From contig JAQVQN010000108.1 of NCBI GenBank assembly GCA_028701555.1, forward strand, positions 1-7,547: a DNA stretch of 7,547 nt. The letters are read 5' to 3'. This document shows positions 6,240 to 7,547 of the stretch, piece after piece. Numbering within the stretch: the first letter of the stretch is position 1; each line of letters opens with the position of its first letter. Below the pieces are notes generated by a model. The model was not told where the DNA came from and ran no database searches. It saw nothing but the letters and a program-made list of their open reading frames with translations. The translations under genes were made by a program, and so were the position numbers. The stretch is from Kiritimatiellia bacterium (GTDB taxonomy: Bacteria > Verrucomicrobiota > Kiritimatiellia > RFP12 > UBA1067).

Positions 6240-7547
6240 GCATTGGGTATTACAGGTTGCCTGAAGGCATAGCTGCGGACATTGATGAATTTGAAGGCCT
6301 AGTGGCTAGTTTCCTGGCGGGAGACATGGCTGCGGATGTTTTCAAGGGTCGGCATGTGGTGCGTGGTATCTATGAACAGCGCAAGGACAGGAGTTACATG
6401 ATGCGGGTCCGAGTGGCAGGCGGGTTATTGGATTGCCGGCAAGTGCGTGAGCTTGCGGAGTTGAGCAGGGTTTTCGGGGGAGGATGGCTGCATGTGACGA
6501 CGCGCCAGGATGTGCAGTTGCACGATGTGGCGATCAGCGACGCGCCGGAGATCATGCGGCGGCTGCAGCAGGTCGGGCTCACCAGCAAAGGCGGCGGCGG
6601 CAACACCTTGCGCAATGTCACCGCCTGTCCTTATGCGGGTGTTTGTCCGCATGAGTGTTTTGATGTCACGTCTTGCGCCAATGCCGTGACCGAAAGCATG
6701 ATCGCGCTACCGGGCAGTTATACGCTGCCGCGAAAATACAAGATCGCCTTCAGCGGTTGCCGCGCCGACTGCGCCTATGCCCAGGTGACGGACTTGGGCT
6801 TTATCGCGGAGGTGCGCGACGGGCAGGCGGGTTTCCGGGTGCTGGCAGGCGGCGGCATGGGAGCGCGCTCTCGCGCGGCAGACACGCTGCTGGAGTGGAC
6901 ACCGGCAGCGGAGGTTGTCCGGGTGGCCGAGAGCGCGCGTCTGCTGTTTGACCAGCATGGCGACCGCAACAACCGTCAGCGCGCGCGCCTGCGCTATGTG
7001 TTCGAACGTATGGGCGCGGATGAGTGTCGGAGGCTGTTCGATGAGATAATGTGCGGGCTTTCGGAAGACGCGGCATCTGGCTTGACCGCGCTTGCGGAGA
7101 TTAACGCAGGCGTGCGGTCTCTGCCGGAAGGCTTGACAGGCCCCGTTCTAGAAGATCGCGGCGGTGCTGTGGTCATGTCCCAGCGCCAGCCGGGGCTGGT
7201 TTCCGTGTTGTTGCACCTGCCATTGGGGGTGGTGGCGTCTGGTGATTTAGCGAGGATCGGCGAGCTGGCCGGCGAGTTCAGCCGTGAGTCTGGGGTGCGC
7301 ACGACACGTGCGCAGAATATTATGATCAGATCTGTAGACGAGCGGCGGCTGCCGGAGCTAGTGGCTGGGTTGCGGGAGCTGGATGCGGATGTGCTCACGG
7401 CGCACCCTTTGGAAAGGTTCGTGGTCTGTGTCGGGGCGGCGGTCTGCCGTTTGGGCATCTGCGAGACCGGCGATGTGGCTAAGGAGTGCGCCAAGGCCTT
7501 GGCTGAGAGCGGGGTCAAGCGCGAGACGTTGGCTGCGATGCAGTTCA
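6236..7547 (+). CDS. siroheme [4Fe-4S] sulfite (or nitrite) reductase, 3' end cut by window
   Basis: This frame starts with ATG 6236 and runs off the right edge, giving 437 residues of a family usually near 550. By context it reduces sulfite to sulfide with six electrons, probably from ferredoxin, since no flavoprotein subunit is seen. Domains in order: first ferredoxin-like half with GGGWLHVTTRQDVQLHDV (81-98), first siroheme domain with GGNTLRNVTACPYAG (121-135), LPRKYKIAFSGC (164-175) and GGGMG (205-209), then HGDRNNRQRAR, a second ferredoxin-like half (about 320-390), and the first pair of cluster cysteines C398-x5-C404. R126, K167 and K169 line up with sulfite-contacting residues of E. 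coli CysI (R153, K215, K217), and R57 may match R83. The second cysteine pair (Cx3C) lies beyond the window. Extra cysteines occur at C137, C141, C147 and C409. A nitrite reductase cannot be ruled out from sequence alone, but the operon argues for sulfite. Confidence 0.9.
   Translation, partial: MSIGYYRLPEGIAADIDEFEGLVASFLAGDMAADVFKGRHVVRGIYEQRKDRSYMMRVRVAGGLLDCRQVRELAELSRVFGGGWLHVTTRQDVQLHDVAISDAPEIMRRLQQVGLTSKGGGGNTLRNVTACPYAGVCPHECFDVTSCANAVTESMIALPGSYTLPRKYKIAFSGCRADCAYAQVTDLGFIAEVRDGQAGFRVLAGGGMGARSRAADTLLEWTPAAEVVRVAESARLLFDQHGDRNNRQRARLRYVFERMGADECRRLFDEIMCGLSEDAASGLTALAEINAGVRSLPEGLTGPVLEDRGGAVVMSQRQPGLVSVLLHLPLGVVASGDLARIGELAGEFSRESGVRTTRAQNIMIRSVDERRLPELVAGLRELDADVLTAHPLERFVVCVGAAVCRLGICETGDVAKECAKALAESGVKRETLAAMQF

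Noticed and set aside
1..7547. CRISPR arrays, tRNA or rRNA genes, insertion sequences, attachment sites
   Set aside because: No regularly spaced repeats, no tRNA-like cloverleaf, no transposase and no terminal inverted repeats were seen by eye. The DNA is almost wholly covered by + strand genes.

Overview
The window is about 7.5 kb of GC-rich bacterial DNA with every credible gene on the + strand. It holds the end of one operon and most of a second. The genes point to a free-living Gram-negative-type bacterium that reduces sulfate for biosynthesis. Nothing fixes the phylum. A PVC-group bacterium such as Kiritimatiellota or Verrucomicrobiota is a guess from gene style and is not demonstrated.

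Region 1 (1-2374) is a two-gene ABC exporter: an ATPase with all the expected motifs, then a permease that overlaps it by 4 bases. The permease has an unusually large soluble insert of about 190 residues between its third and fourth membrane segments. A short open stretch before the ATPase may be the tail of an upstream gene.

Region 2 (2375-2550) is a 176-base gap. It carries two phased A-tracts directly upstream of a plausible promoter, then a leader of about 100 nt with nested palindromes, then a good ribosome binding site.

Region 3 (2551-7547) is an assimilatory sulfate reduction operon in the order cysH, cysD, cysN, DUF2061 gene, sulfite/nitrite-type reductase (cut by the window end). 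CysD and CysN form the GTP-driven ATP sulfurylase that makes APS. CysH has the cysteine pattern of the [4Fe-4S] APS reductase, so it should turn APS directly into sulfite. The siroheme reductase should take sulfite to sulfide. PAPS is therefore not needed. Genes are packed with gaps of 1 to 38 bases or 4-base ATGA overlaps, implying one transcript and translational coupling.

The most interesting feature is the C-terminus of CysN. It carries about 170 extra residues that look like an APS kinase (CysC) domain whose ATP-binding P-loop, ISPY-type segment and lid have been lost, while parts of the substrate-side scaffold remain. In an operon that uses APS directly, this looks like a kinase domain turned into a structural or allosteric module. 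Other points are the small membrane protein (DUF2061) coupled between cysN and the reductase, and extra cysteines in the reductase.
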